DNA of 25,195 nt from Nitrospinaceae bacterium (GTDB lineage Bacteria; Nitrospinota; Nitrospinia; Nitrospinales; VA-1): positions 1 to 25,195 of the forward strand of contig JAJDBI010000196.1 in assembly GCA_029261435.1 (NCBI GenBank), in the 5' to 3' direction. Below the pieces are notes generated by a model. It worked only from the letters and a program-made list of their open reading frames with translations, was not told the origin of the DNA and did no database searches. Of the stretch, positions 12,986 to 21,963 are shown piece after piece. The first letter of the stretch is position 1; each line of letters begins with the position of its first letter. The translations under genes and the position numbers were made by a program.

Positions 12986-15301
12986 TTAGGAGGAGGTAAT
13001 TTGGTGCGAGCTTCGAGGAGATGTGTTTTCGGTCTTCAGGACAAGGGGTGAATAAGGAAGGTCTATGACAAAAACCGTTCCTCTGGGATGGTTGTCTTTG
13101 GCCTGAATAGAACCGTTGTGGTCAATGATGATTCTATTAACAATAGCTAACCCCAAACCCGTCCCGCGTTTTTTTGTGGTGAAATGTGGGAGAAATAGTT
13201 TATCCCTGTCAGCAGGGCTAATGCCAGACCCATCATCTGAAAACTCAATGCGTACAAGTTTTTCCCTTTGCAAAACCCGCGTGCTGATTTTTATGGCCCC
13301 ACCATCATCAATGGCGTCGGTGGCATTTTCAAAAAGGTTGATGAATACACGCCGAATTTGTTCTGGATCAATATGGACAACTCCAAGGTTGGGATCAAAA
13401 CTCTTTTTAATGTTTAAATGCTTATCGTGTTCTGAATAGGAAATGAGGATGTCATCAATGATCTTGTGCAGAGCGGTAGGTCTGGGGTTGGGAGTGGGCA
13501 TTCTTGAAAACCTCAGAAACTCATTAAGTAGTTCCTTCATTCCTTCGACTTCCTGAGTGATGATATTTATGCTTTCATCGAAGACCCTGGCAAAGTCCTC
13601 TTTGTTTTCGTGGTATTTTTTCTTCAAACGTTGAGTGTTGAGCTGGATGGGGGTAAGTGGATTCTTAATTTCATGGGCAATTCCCTGAGCAACTTCTTTC
13701 CAAGCCGCAATTTTCTGAGTTTTTATCAGATGGGTCAGGTCTTCAAAAACAATAACCAACCCTCGATATTTGTGGGTTGCTCCTCGAAGAATCTGAATAT
13801 TGACCAGCAGAGTCAGGTTGTTTTCTCCGACTCGTAAGTCTATTTGCTCCTCGATAGATTCCCTGTTCTGGGTGAACATGCGCTGAATGAGTTTTCTTAT
13901 AGACTGGTGATAGGAAAAATCTAAAGCATCGCGGTAGGAGGAGCCAAAAATATTTTTACTTTTAAGGTTGAGAATTCTTTCGGCCGCTTTATTGAAGGTC
14001 GTGATGTGACCAACTTTATCAACCGAAACAACGCCTGCTCCTATGCTGTCTAGTATGGTTTCAATGTAATTTCTTCTTCGGTCCAGTTCTATATTTGTTC
14101 TTGTAAGATCTTCATGGGCGCGTTGGATATTCAGTCTGCTTTCGTTTAGTTCTCGGGTCATGGTGTTGAAAGAATCGACAAGGGTAGCTATTTCATCGGT
14201 TGCACTGGCCCCAATTTTAAAGTCAAGGTCACCTTCTGTGATTCGCCGTGTTCCTTCTGCCAATTGTTGGATGGGTACAGTGATTCCTCTAGCCATATAA
14301 AAACCCAGCCAGATAGCGGAAAAAAGAATCAGCAGAGTTATAAGAAGAAAAGTCGTGTAGTAGTTTGCGCTGACTGGAACTTTAAGAAAGCTTTGCTGCT
14401 GGTAGTCCTCAAACGTGTTTCGGATGGTTTCAATTTTTCTTAGTGAACTTTTTAGAACAGGGTTAAGAGTGAGGATATACCCCCAAATAGAGATTTTTCC
14501 ATCAAGAGTCTCAGTGAGGGGAACCACTACAATCATCAGGCTACCCCCATGGGTCATTTGAATTTCTGTTACTCCTTCACCATCAAGACTTTTTTTGATT
14601 AATTCTGAAAAATTCAAAGGGGTTTGTGGGGGAAGTTTGGATGAATCCAGCTCCCGAACAATAGGTTTTAGTTCGTTGTCATATATGAGAATACCGGCCA
14701 GATCATATTCAATCACTTTTTCCTGGGCCAGGGTATGCAGCCTGTCTCGTTTAAGTTTTAAGTACAATTCTTCACTATTAATAAAGCGTTCAATATTTTT
14801 AGTTTTTGAGAGAGCTCTTTTTTCAAGATCAGAATAATAGCTTCTGGCAATATCCATAGAATATTCCAAGGTTTGCTCTATTTGTAGATTGAACCAGTTA
14901 CCAATGCTAAAAGTGAACAGTTTGCTGGCAACAGTGAAAAGGAGTATGGAAGGAACCAGTGCCAAAATCAAAAACGCGATGATCAATTTAGTCTGGAATT
15001 TGGAACCTATAATTTTACTTTTGCGTTCGTTATAAACTTTGACAAGATTTCGCGTGATCAGAATGATCAATACGAAAATCAGGATCAAAATAATATTGAA
15101 CACAGCGAGAACGGCAATATTGTTGCCTATTGCTGAAGTGGATTGAGCCTGGAGAAAATAGTTTTCCAGAAACGTCATCCCGATGAGGGCGATAAAAACT
15201 CCCAGAGAGGTTAGGGTTGTGCGCTTTCGTTTATCGCGCAATTGCTTTTCGGTGGGAGGGTTATAATCCAAGGGCTTGTGGGTGCGGGGATCGGATGGCA
15301 T
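12986..15301 (-). CDS. NtrY-type sensor histidine kinase
   Basis: A 771-residue membrane kinase. Predicted transmembrane segments lie at about 30-50, 62-83, 105-129 and 317-336, with an extracytoplasmic sensor region of about 185 residues between the last two. HAMP follows (336-390), then PAS (412-515), HisKA with phospho-acceptor H543 in GIAHEIKNPLTP, and HATPase with N-box NLFENATDAID, DDGSGI and GTGLGLAIV. This order is that of NtrY. No NtrX-like response regulator adjoins it, so the partner is elsewhere. A TTG at 15352 would add 17 residues, but it lies inside the predicted promoter; GGAAG (15307-15311) supports ATG 15301. The downstream gene is the small RHH-like protein. Confidence 0.92.
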   Translation of the reverse strand: MPSDPRTHKPLDYNPPTEKQLRDKRKRTTLTSLGVFIALIGMTFLENYFLQAQSTSAIGNNIAVLAVFNIILILIFVLIILITRNLVKVYNERKSKIIGSKFQTKLIIAFLILALVPSILLFTVASKLFTFSIGNWFNLQIEQTLEYSMDIARSYYSDLEKRALSKTKNIERFINSEELYLKLKRDRLHTLAQEKVIEYDLAGILIYDNELKPIVRELDSSKLPPQTPLNFSELIKKSLDGEGVTEIQMTHGGSLMIVVVPLTETLDGKISIWGYILTLNPVLKSSLRKIETIRNTFEDYQQQSFLKVPVSANYYTTFLLITLLILFSAIWLGFYMARGITVPIQQLAEGTRRITEGDLDFKIGASATDEIATLVDSFNTMTRELNESRLNIQRAHEDLTRTNIELDRRRNYIETILDSIGAGVVSVDKVGHITTFNKAAERILNLKSKNIFGSSYRDALDFSYHQSIRKLIQRMFTQNRESIEEQIDLRVGENNLTLLVNIQILRGATHKYRGLVIVFEDLTHLIKTQKIAAWKEVAQGIAHEIKNPLTPIQLNTQRLKKKYHENKEDFARVFDESINIITQEVEGMKELLNEFLRFSRMPTPNPRPTALHKIIDDILISYSEHDKHLNIKKSFDPNLGVVHIDPEQIRRVFINLFENATDAIDDGGAIKISTRVLQREKLVRIEFSDDGSGISPADRDKLFLPHFTTKKRGTGLGLAIVNRIIIDHNGSIQAKDNHPRGTVFVIDLPYSPLVLKTENTSPRSSHQITSS

Positions 15302-15333
15302 AAGGGCTTCCGAAATATTAAGTGGTTTTAAAA

Positions 15334-15361
15334 ACAATAGTTTAACACACAACTATGGCAA
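15334..15361 (-). promoter_or_regulatory. Candidate promoter of the NtrY-type kinase
   Basis: Read on the minus strand: TTGCCA (15361-15356), a 16-base spacer, TATTGT (15339-15334). It matches the consensus at 5/6 and 4/6. The start would be near 15327, giving a leader of about 26 bases to ATG 15301 and excluding the upstream TTG as a start. Confidence 0.35.
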
Positions 15362-15639
15362 TGGTGCTTGGCATTTTGGCCCTAAAAGGGGAGATGAGGC
15401 AGATGAATATCGAACAATAGAGGAGGGGGGGTAATATGATTGGTGGAATAAATCTTCATTTTAGTATTTTACCTTAGATAGAGGGGCATCTGTAAATGTT
15501 TAAAAAACCTTGTCATTATTCTAAAAAAAGGATTAAAATCAATATGTTACCCCTAAACTCCTGTGAGCAGCATTGATCTGGATGCTTTAATAATCCAAGA
15601 CTCAAAATATATACCGAAGTTTCTATTCGGGAAAACTCT
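15353..15639. other. Divergent gap between kinase and GAF protein
   Basis: This 287-base region holds outward-facing candidate promoters for the kinase (-) and the GAF gene (+), and a purine-rich tract AGGAGGGGGGG (15421-15431). That tract is directly followed by a 13-codon frame, ATG 15436 to TAG 15477 (MIGGINLHFSILP). The mini-frame has an excellent Shine-Dalgarno but lies upstream of the GAF promoter; I do not call it a gene. No RNA gene was recognised. Confidence 0.5.
15510..15539 (+). promoter_or_regulatory. Candidate sigma-70 promoter of the tandem-GAF gene
   Basis: TTGTCA (15510-15515), an 18-base A-rich spacer and TAAAAT (15534-15539); each hexamer matches the consensus at 5/6. The start would be near 15546, leaving a leader of about 95 bases before ATG 15640. 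Confidence 0.5.
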
Positions 15640-16971
15640 ATGGTAGAAAATATTAATACGTTAGAAAAATTTGCCAGCCAGGTAGGAGATTCTCACTTCA
15701 ATGAGGATAGTCTTCTATCACTGACACAAAACCTGAAATTACTATTTAATTGCGAAGAGGCGACATTATTTGCTCTGGATGAGCCTAAAAGGGAGTTGTT
15801 TACCAAAAATTTCCACAAGGAAGGTTTTCCTGAAATTAGGTTGAATATATCTGTTAAGAATATAGCTGGGTTTGTGGCAGCCACAGGAAAGCCGATTAAT
15901 ATCAAGAATGTTAAGGATAGCCAGGAGCTTTCCCAGTACCATAAACAACTCACCTATGATTCCAGTTGGGATAAAAAATTTAATAAAGACACGACCTCAA
16001 TGATCGTGATACCGCTTCCACTTAATAAGAAACTGGTGGGTGTGATGGAGATTATTAATAAAAAAGAAGCGTTGAGCTTCGGTCAGGAGGATTTTTTCAA
16101 GGCCAAGGCCATTGCACCGATTATGGGGATGGCGATTGCCAAGTTGAGAGACAAAGAGTCTTCTAATGGTGGTAGTCATACGCAGGAGCGTCAGATTCAC
16201 ATTCTCTCGCAGATGATTCATTCCGCAGATAATTTTGAAGACCTGTTAAAAAGATTGAAAGAACCTCTCCTGAAATACTTTGATGCTGAAGCGGTTACGA
16301 TTTACGGTGTCGATGAAAGTCGAAAAGAGATTTACTCCAAAGTCACTTATGGAAATAAGCTTGGAAAGATCAGGGTCCCGATATCCACAAAAAGTATTGC
16401 GGGTTATGTGGCGATGGTGAAGAAAATGGTAAATATTCAGGATATTAAGGATCTTGGGAAAATAAGAATCCTGCATCCAAAATTAGCTTTTGATGATTCA
16501 TGGGAGAAGATAGCAGGTGTCTCCACAAAATCTATGATGACGCTGCCTTTGGTTCATGGAAGTCACTTGATGGGCGTTCTGCAATTGGTCAATAAGAACA
16601 ATATGGAGGTATTCTCCTCTCGTGATGAAAGAATGGGGTTTCTGGTTGCTCAGGCACTGGCTCTTGCCCTTCATAACCATAAGAAGAGTGAGCCTGTTGT
16701 TGTGGCGGGTGTATCCGAACATGCTGAAAGCATGCCTCAGGTAACAGGGTCTTCAGAGACAGCCAGACAGGATAGGTCAACAAATATCATAATCCAAAAG
16801 GAAGATGACGAGGCAACGATTCTTGTCCGTATTTTAAAGGATGGAAGCCGTTGTGTTTATCAGCAAATTGACCCACCTGAAGATGTCATCAAACTGATCA
16901 GAGAAGTTGCAAATATCGATCTCGATATTCCGGCCAATCCGCTTAGAAGGAAAGATGATTCGAAAAACTAG
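15640..16971 (+). CDS. Tandem GAF-domain sensor protein
   Basis: A 443-residue cytoplasmic protein with two GAF domains (about 22-168 and 196-346) that are clear copies of each other. Compare ISVKNIAGFVA, PINIKNVKD, TYDSSWDK and GVMEIINKK in the first with ISTKSIAGYVA, VNIQDIKD, AFDDSWEK and GVLQLVNKN in the second. A variable linker (350-380) leads to a charged C-terminal segment of about 60 residues (ATILVRILKDGSRCVYQQID ...) with no domain I recognise. There is no kinase, GGDEF, EAL or DNA-binding output domain, so it may act by protein contact. It is divergent from the NtrY-type kinase. The Shine-Dalgarno is weak (GGGAAAA). The ligand is unknown. Confidence 0.85.
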   Translation: MVENINTLEKFASQVGDSHFNEDSLLSLTQNLKLLFNCEEATLFALDEPKRELFTKNFHKEGFPEIRLNISVKNIAGFVAATGKPINIKNVKDSQELSQYHKQLTYDSSWDKKFNKDTTSMIVIPLPLNKKLVGVMEIINKKEALSFGQEDFFKAKAIAPIMGMAIAKLRDKESSNGGSHTQERQIHILSQMIHSADNFEDLLKRLKEPLLKYFDAEAVTIYGVDESRKEIYSKVTYGNKLGKIRVPISTKSIAGYVAMVKKMVNIQDIKDLGKIRILHPKLAFDDSWEKIAGVSTKSMMTLPLVHGSHLMGVLQLVNKNNMEVFSSRDERMGFLVAQALALALHNHKKSEPVVVAGVSEHAESMPQVTGSSETARQDRSTNIIIQKEDDEATILVRILKDGSRCVYQQIDPPEDVIKLIREVANIDLDIPANPLRRKDDSKN

Positions 16972-16981
16972 TGGTCATAAT

Positions 16982-17019
16982 TATTTCTCTTGATTGATTT
17001 GGTTATGAGAAATATTTTT
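16982..17019 (+). terminator. Weak terminator after the GAF gene
   Basis: An 8-bp AT-rich stem, TATTTCTC (16982-16989) with GAGAAATA (17007-17014), a 17-base loop, then T5. It lies 10 bases after the GAF stop. The long loop and low GC make it uncertain. The remainder of the gap to 17210 shows nothing I can name. Confidence 0.3.
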
Positions 17020-17210
17020 AGCATTGAGGAATTGACTCAGGTTGGTGTGTAATCCCAGATTAACAGTGAGCAGGAACATTCTTTCTTGTGGTTTTTGTTT
17101 TTCAGATCATTCCAGATATTTTTTTCACTTGTTGCCCAAACGAAATGATTTATCTGAATATTGGCGTAATCCGTGTACTTAAATTTGATGAGGTTTCAGG
17201 TGAGAGAATT

Positions 17211-17903
17211 TTATTTGTTGAAGGAGCGGATGACATCTCGGGAAACCGGTCCCTCTTTTTTACGTGGTCCATTTGCTTCTTTCGATAGCTCTATATCAGG
17301 GTCGATGGCAAGTGGAGAAGTTTGCGCCCATGATGTTTCAAACTCGCTGAATGGAACGAAAAAGAATATATAGTTGAAGGGGAACCAGAAACGATCTGTT
17401 TCTAAGTCCGCTTTGACCCTGACATAATATTTTTCATTAGGGTCTAGTTTGTATATCGGGGCAATAGGAATGTCTTTCAATGTGAGCATTAGTTGCTGAT
17501 ACCGGGACTTTTTCCGAGTGATTATATTCCTTTTTAGATTTCTCCCGAATTCTGAAAATCGGTACATTTTTTTGAGCGAATCAAACTGGACTCGATGTCG
17601 TACCTTATTAGAGCTGACCAGGCTATCCATCCATACTGTATTGGCTTTACGGAGTTCAATTTCAAAGGTAAAACCCATAGGGACGCCGTTATTGATGGCT
17701 TCCTGGATTTTTTCGGTGAATCCATCGATCAGCCTGGCGTTCATCACCACATACTTGCCTTTTGTGCCAACACCAATATTGACAACATCGGGTGATACTG
17801 CTGACACAGGCGAAACCAGCCCCATACTCAGCAGAAAAAATGCTAAAACCCAAAAGGAAATCAGGTCAGGTAGTTTGATTCTGGAAAAAGCTGTACGTTT
17901 CAA
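17211..17903 (-). CDS. Exported DUF4390 protein
   Basis: A 230-residue protein with an N-terminal signal peptide (hydrophobic 13-30, likely cleavage after VSA near residue 35). The DUF4390 pattern is clear: NARLIDGFTEKIQEAINNGVP, then FTFEIELRKANTVWMDS, and a Tyr-rich segment ending FFFVPFSEFETSW. Function is unknown. To my knowledge this family often lies beside NtrY-type kinases in other proteobacteria; here such a kinase lies about 2 kb away on the same strand. The start is TTG at 17903, with AAGGA (17912-17908) 4 bases before it; no other start keeps the signal peptide. It overlaps the end of the epimerase gene by 38 bases and is the last gene of the long minus-strand run. Confidence 0.85.
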   Translation of the reverse strand: MKRTAFSRIKLPDLISFWVLAFFLLSMGLVSPVSAVSPDVVNIGVGTKGKYVVMNARLIDGFTEKIQEAINNGVPMGFTFEIELRKANTVWMDSLVSSNKVRHRVQFDSLKKMYRFSEFGRNLKRNIITRKKSRYQQLMLTLKDIPIAPIYKLDPNEKYYVRVKADLETDRFWFPFNYIFFFVPFSEFETSWAQTSPLAIDPDIELSKEANGPRKKEGPVSRDVIRSFNK

Positions 17904-18789
17904 CTAATCCTTGCTCCAAAGAAACTTCAGGTTGCCATCCAAAACCTTCATGAAACTTTTTATAGTCGATAACACTTCTGCGCTGATCTCCTTGTCGAGA
18001 CGAGCCATGGTTGGCAACAATTTTCTTGCTCGATACTCTTAACAGGCATTCGGCTAAAGAATTTATACTGGTTTCTTCTCCCGTTGCCACATTAAACGTC
18101 CCAGTGCAAGTGTGATCCAGTGCTATTAAATTCGCTTGTGCAACATCACGAACTGAAATGAAGTCGCGGGTTTGTTCACCATTTCCACAAATAATGGGAA
18201 CTTTGTCTTTCACCAATCTTTCGCAGAATATTGCAACGACTCCTGCTTCACCTTGCGGGTTCTGGTGAGGGCCGAAAACATTGCTATAACGAAGAGCGGT
18301 CGTGCTCAAGCCAAACTGTTTGCTAAAAAAGCTTAAATAATTTTCCGCAGATAGCTTGGAAATGCCATACGGGCTTAATGGCAGACACGGATGATCTTCG
18401 CTTGCCGGGAAATAAATCTGTTCTCCATAAATTGCACCCCCGGTCGAGGCAAAAATGAATTTTTCAACTTCCAAAGATACCGCACTTTGTAGAAGTTGTA
18501 AAGTCCCAATAATATTGGAGTTAGCGTCGAGCAGAGGATTGGTGAGCGACTCGGACACAGAAATTTGGGCGGCATGATGGTTGATGGCATTAATTTTTTC
18601 ACTTTTAAGAACCTCGGTGATCTTTGGATCGAGGATATCCATATCATAGAATTTTGCTTTGGGATTGAGAAACTGCAACCTTCCCGATGACAGATTATCG
18701 ATCACGGAGACAGAATGTCCCGCTTCAATATAGGTGTTGACGATATGAGAACCTATAAACCCTGCACCTCCCGTAACTAAAATATTCAC
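17866..18789 (-). CDS. NAD-dependent epimerase/dehydratase (UDP-glucose 4-epimerase-like)
   Basis: A 307-residue extended short-chain dehydrogenase/reductase acting on nucleotide sugars. The NAD-binding glycine motif GGAGFIGSH is at 7-15, HHAAQ at 71-75, and the catalytic S115/T116 with Y141xxxK145 (SPYGISK). D31 after the second strand favours NAD. It resembles GalE and related epimerases, but the exact sugar cannot be decided. It starts with GTG at 18789 in a GTGA overlap with the mutS stop and has AAAGGA just upstream, so the two genes are coupled. A sugar-nucleotide enzyme behind mutS has no obvious functional link; it may supply surface polysaccharide. Confidence 0.88.
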   Translation of the reverse strand: MNILVTGGAGFIGSHIVNTYIEAGHSVSVIDNLSSGRLQFLNPKAKFYDMDILDPKITEVLKSEKINAINHHAAQISVSESLTNPLLDANSNIIGTLQLLQSAVSLEVEKFIFASTGGAIYGEQIYFPASEDHPCLPLSPYGISKLSAENYLSFFSKQFGLSTTALRYSNVFGPHQNPQGEAGVVAIFCERLVKDKVPIICGNGEQTRDFISVRDVAQANLIALDHTCTGTFNVATGEETSINSLAECLLRVSSKKIVANHGSSRQGDQRRSVIDYKKFHEGFGWQPEVSLEQGLVETYSFFQNQTT

Positions 18790-21437
18790 TGGCTGTCCTT
18801 TAAAAGTTTGGCCAACTCAAATAGAACCTCTAATGCTTCTCTCGGTGACAGTTCGTTGGGGTCAACTTTCCTCAATTTCTGGATCAAAGGATTTTCCGGG
18901 TCCGGGAAGAGGCCCAGTTGGCCGGAGGATGGTTGGTTTTCATGACTCTCGGAATGAGAGATTTTAGGGACACCCACCTCATCAAACTCACTTTGTTCGA
19001 GGTTGAATAAAACTTCATGTGCGCGCTCCAGAACTTTTTTAGGTAAGCCTGCGAGCCTTGCTACTTGAATGCCGTAGCTTTTATCAGTTCCTCCAGGAAC
19101 AATTTTTCGGAGGAAAATGATTTCATCATTCCATTCTTTGATCTGGACATTAAAATTTTTCACTCCCGGAAGGACACGGGAAAGATCCGTCAATTCATGG
19201 TAATGAGTGGCAAAAAGTGTTTTAGGTCCACCTCCCTGATCGGCTTTATGAAGAAATTCGACAATGGCCCAGGCGATACTGATCCCATCAAAAGTGCTGG
19301 TCCCTCGACCAATCTCATCCAGAATGATCAGGCTGTCTGGAGTGGCATTGTTAAGGATGTTGGCGGTTTCGTTCATTTCCACCATGAAAGTAGATTGTCC
19401 CTTCAATAGATGATCCTGTGCACCCACACGGGAAAAAATACGGTCCGTGATTTTCAGACTGACTTTGTCAGCAGGAACGAAGCTTCCTATTTGTGCCATG
19501 AGAGTGATCAGGGCAACCTGTCTCAAGTAAGTGGATTTCCCCGCCATGTTGGGGCCTGTAATGATCATGATCTGCTGTTCCACCGAATCTAAAAATGTGT
19601 CGTTGGAGATAAAACGAACCGTTGGGTCTATTTGCTCTATGAGAGGGTGGCGACCATTTTCAATAATCAGACTCGAGTTAGTGGTGAACTCTGGCTGGCA
19701 ATAATTATATCGGTGGGCGATTTCGGCGAATGAAGATAAAGCGTCAATTTCACTGATCGTCCGTGCCATACCCTGTATCCGCGAGCCAGCAAGGGAAACT
19801 GTTGCTCGAATTTCTTCGAATAGTGTTTGTTCTATGGTAAATATTTTTTCTTCAGCGCCGGTGATTTCTTCTTCGTACTCTTTCAGCTTGGGGGAGATAT
19901 AACGCTCGGCATTGACAAGGGACTGCTTACGAATATATTCAGCGGGTACTCGATCGCTATGCTTTTTAGTGATCTCAATATAATATCCGTAAATTTTGTT
20001 GAAGCCGACCTTTAAGACTGGTATGCCGGTCTTCTCTTTTTCTTCCTGCTCCAGAGAAGCGATCCAGTTTTTTCCCTGACGGGTTATACTTTTAAGGCGG
20101 TCCAACTCTTCGTTGCAACCGGCTTTGATCAGGTTTCCTTCCTTCAGGCTCAAGGGTGGGTCGTCCATGATATTCTGATCAATCAAATCGTGTACACTTT
20201 CAAGATTGTCCCAGGTTTCCAGATATTCCTGTAGAGGGCGAGAGTCAAAACTTTTAAGAGCGTCTGATAAGTCCGGGAAAACTTCCAGGGATGTTTTTAG
20301 CGCGATAAGGTCTCTTGCGTTGCAGGCAGATAGAGTGATCCGTCCCAACAGTCTTTCCAGGTCGAAGATTTGTTTCAGGAGATCACGCAAGTGTTTTCGT
20401 TCAGTCGGATTGTCTTTGAAGTCTGCAACGATTCTCAGGCGTTCGCGGATTTTTTCTGCATCTATCAACGGTTTTAAAATCCATTCACGAATTCGCCGTG
20501 CACCCATTGGGGTCTGAGAAAGGTCGAGCAGGTCTAAGAGAGAATTTTTCCGACTTCCTTCACTGGACTGGACCAGTTCCAGACTGGCCAGAGTGCATTG
20601 GTCTACGGCCATGTAGTCGTGAATAGGGAAGGGCGCGAGGGTGGTGATATGTTCCATGGAGGACTTCTGGGTTTCCCGCAGGTAATGGATCAATGCACCG
20701 GCTGAGGAAATTGCCGACTCCATATTCTCACAACCGAAGCCTTCCAGCGACTGGGTTTTAAAATGTTCAATCAGGTTTCTATAAGCTTCACTAAAGGAAA
20801 AGGTCCAGTCTTCTCCCGTGTGAACAAAGACTTCACCCGCAGGAAGCCAGGGCCGACTCTCTTCTTTTATTAAGCTTGGGATGATGATTTCTTTGGGGTC
20901 CAGTTTTTGTAGCTCATCGGCAAGAAGGGCGAGGGAATTTTCTCCATCGATCTGAGTGACTTTAAATACTCCGGTCGAAACATCAAGTGCAGCGAGCCCG
21001 ATTTGGTTTTTCCCAAAATAGATGGAGGCTATAAACTGGTCTTTCTTAGGGTCCAGTATATTGTCGTCGAGAATGGTTCCCGGTGTGATGACTCGGACCA
21101 CTTCCCTTTTGACCAGTCCTTTGGCTTGCTTTGGATCTTCTGTTTGTTCGCAGATGGCTACTTTTTTTCCAGCTTTAAGAAGTTTTGTAATGTATATATT
21201 TGCCGAATGATGAGGGATTCCGCACATGGGCACGGGATTAGATTTCTTGTTTCTGGCTGTGAGAGCAATCTGCAAAATGCCGGACGCAGTTTTTGCATCC
21301 TCATTAAACATTTCGTAAAAGTCTCCCATCCGGAAGAACAAAATAGAGTCGGAGTATTCCTTTTTGATCCCCCGATACTGTTGCATCATGGGGGTGTCAT
21401 CTTGAGTGACCTTCATACTTTTGGCCGAAATGCCCAT
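18786..21437 (-). CDS. mutS: DNA mismatch repair protein MutS
   Basis: An 883-residue MutS1 protein that recognises mismatches and short loops. Near the N-terminus are TPMMQQY and FFRMGDFYEMF, with the mismatch-stacking F40 and E42. The ABC-type ATPase has the Walker A TGPNMAGKST (627-636), then LDEIGRGTSTFDG and FATHYHELT. The C-terminal QLGLF (840-844) resembles the beta-clamp-binding motif. The length is normal. The ATG at 21437 lies 12 bases after the HIT gene stop and has no Shine-Dalgarno; a second ATG seven codons later would also fit the family, as the conserved part begins at TPMMQQY. No mutL is in the window. Confidence 0.97.
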   Translation of the reverse strand: MGISAKSMKVTQDDTPMMQQYRGIKKEYSDSILFFRMGDFYEMFNEDAKTASGILQIALTARNKKSNPVPMCGIPHHSANIYITKLLKAGKKVAICEQTEDPKQAKGLVKREVVRVITPGTILDDNILDPKKDQFIASIYFGKNQIGLAALDVSTGVFKVTQIDGENSLALLADELQKLDPKEIIIPSLIKEESRPWLPAGEVFVHTGEDWTFSFSEAYRNLIEHFKTQSLEGFGCENMESAISSAGALIHYLRETQKSSMEHITTLAPFPIHDYMAVDQCTLASLELVQSSEGSRKNSLLDLLDLSQTPMGARRIREWILKPLIDAEKIRERLRIVADFKDNPTERKHLRDLLKQIFDLERLLGRITLSACNARDLIALKTSLEVFPDLSDALKSFDSRPLQEYLETWDNLESVHDLIDQNIMDDPPLSLKEGNLIKAGCNEELDRLKSITRQGKNWIASLEQEEKEKTGIPVLKVGFNKIYGYYIEITKKHSDRVPAEYIRKQSLVNAERYISPKLKEYEEEITGAEEKIFTIEQTLFEEIRATVSLAGSRIQGMARTISEIDALSSFAEIAHRYNYCQPEFTTNSSLIIENGRHPLIEQIDPTVRFISNDTFLDSVEQQIMIITGPNMAGKSTYLRQVALITLMAQIGSFVPADKVSLKITDRIFSRVGAQDHLLKGQSTFMVEMNETANILNNATPDSLIILDEIGRGTSTFDGISIAWAIVEFLHKADQGGGPKTLFATHYHELTDLSRVLPGVKNFNVQIKEWNDEIIFLRKIVPGGTDKSYGIQVARLAGLPKKVLERAHEVLFNLEQSEFDEVGVPKISHSESHENQPSSGQLGLFPDPENPLIQKLRKVDPNELSPREALEVLFELAKLLKDSQ

Positions 21438-21449
21438 AGGGTTATTGAT

Positions 21450-21932
21450 TTACAGAGTTTTAAAATGCGGAAGAAGTTTATTATAGGTGGTTTTTAGATG
21501 TTCCGGGTGGACTTTAGTTTCCCCCAAAACAGGCATGAAATTGGTGTCTCCAGTCCATCGGGGAACGATGTGGCAATGAATATGTTCATCGTACCCGGCA
21601 CCAGCGGCTTTGCCGATATTATAGCCAACGTTAAAGCCCTCAGGATTGATCACAGCCCGCAATATATCGATACACTTATGGGTCAGTTGATTCATCTCCT
21701 TACTTTCATCGGCATTCTGTTCGGTCAAGCACCCTATATGCCGGAAGGGCGATACCATTACGTGGGCAGAATTATAGGGGAAGATATTCATGATGATAAA
21801 AACCGACTGGCCTCTATGAAGAATATAATTTTTTGTGTCATCATCTTCTTTCGGAAGAGAACAGAAAATACATTCATCTGACTTCTCACTCTTGACATAT
21901 TCCATCCTCCAGGGAGCCCAGAGTTGCTTCAT
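21450..21932 (-). CDS. HIT-family nucleotide hydrolase/phosphorylase
   Basis: A 160-residue histidine-triad protein. The triad is HIHCHIVPRW (H117, H119, H121), where the Trp after PR marks the branch related to Ap4A phosphorylase. The N-terminus WAPWRMEYV and the zinc pair C21-x2-C24 (CIFC) are typical of that group. Likely substrates are dinucleoside polyphosphates or nucleotidyl adducts. GGA before A7 gives a usable Shine-Dalgarno (GGAAAAAAAT-ATG). It stands 31 bases after ybeY and 12 before mutS. A role linked to mutS is not evident. Confidence 0.92.
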   Translation of the reverse strand: MKQLWAPWRMEYVKSEKSDECIFCSLPKEDDDTKNYILHRGQSVFIIMNIFPYNSAHVMVSPFRHIGCLTEQNADESKEMNQLTHKCIDILRAVINPEGFNVGYNIGKAAGAGYDEHIHCHIVPRWTGDTNFMPVLGETKVHPEHLKTTYNKLLPHFKTL

Positions 21933-21963
21933 ATTTTTTTCCTAAGCAGAAGGTTTTATCGAA

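Noticed and set aside
15302..15352. TTG start extending the histidine kinase by 17 residues
   Set aside because: The TTG lies within the spacer of the predicted promoter and has no Shine-Dalgarno, while ATG 15301 has GGAAG at good spacing.
17088..17288. 66-codon plus-strand frame near the end of the DUF4390 gene
   Set aside because: It overlaps the DUF4390 C-terminus and has no Shine-Dalgarno or motif.
21003..21497. 164-codon plus-strand frame opposite mutS and HIT
   Set aside because: Antisense to the conserved mismatch-binding domain of mutS; Phe/Cys-rich shadow translation.
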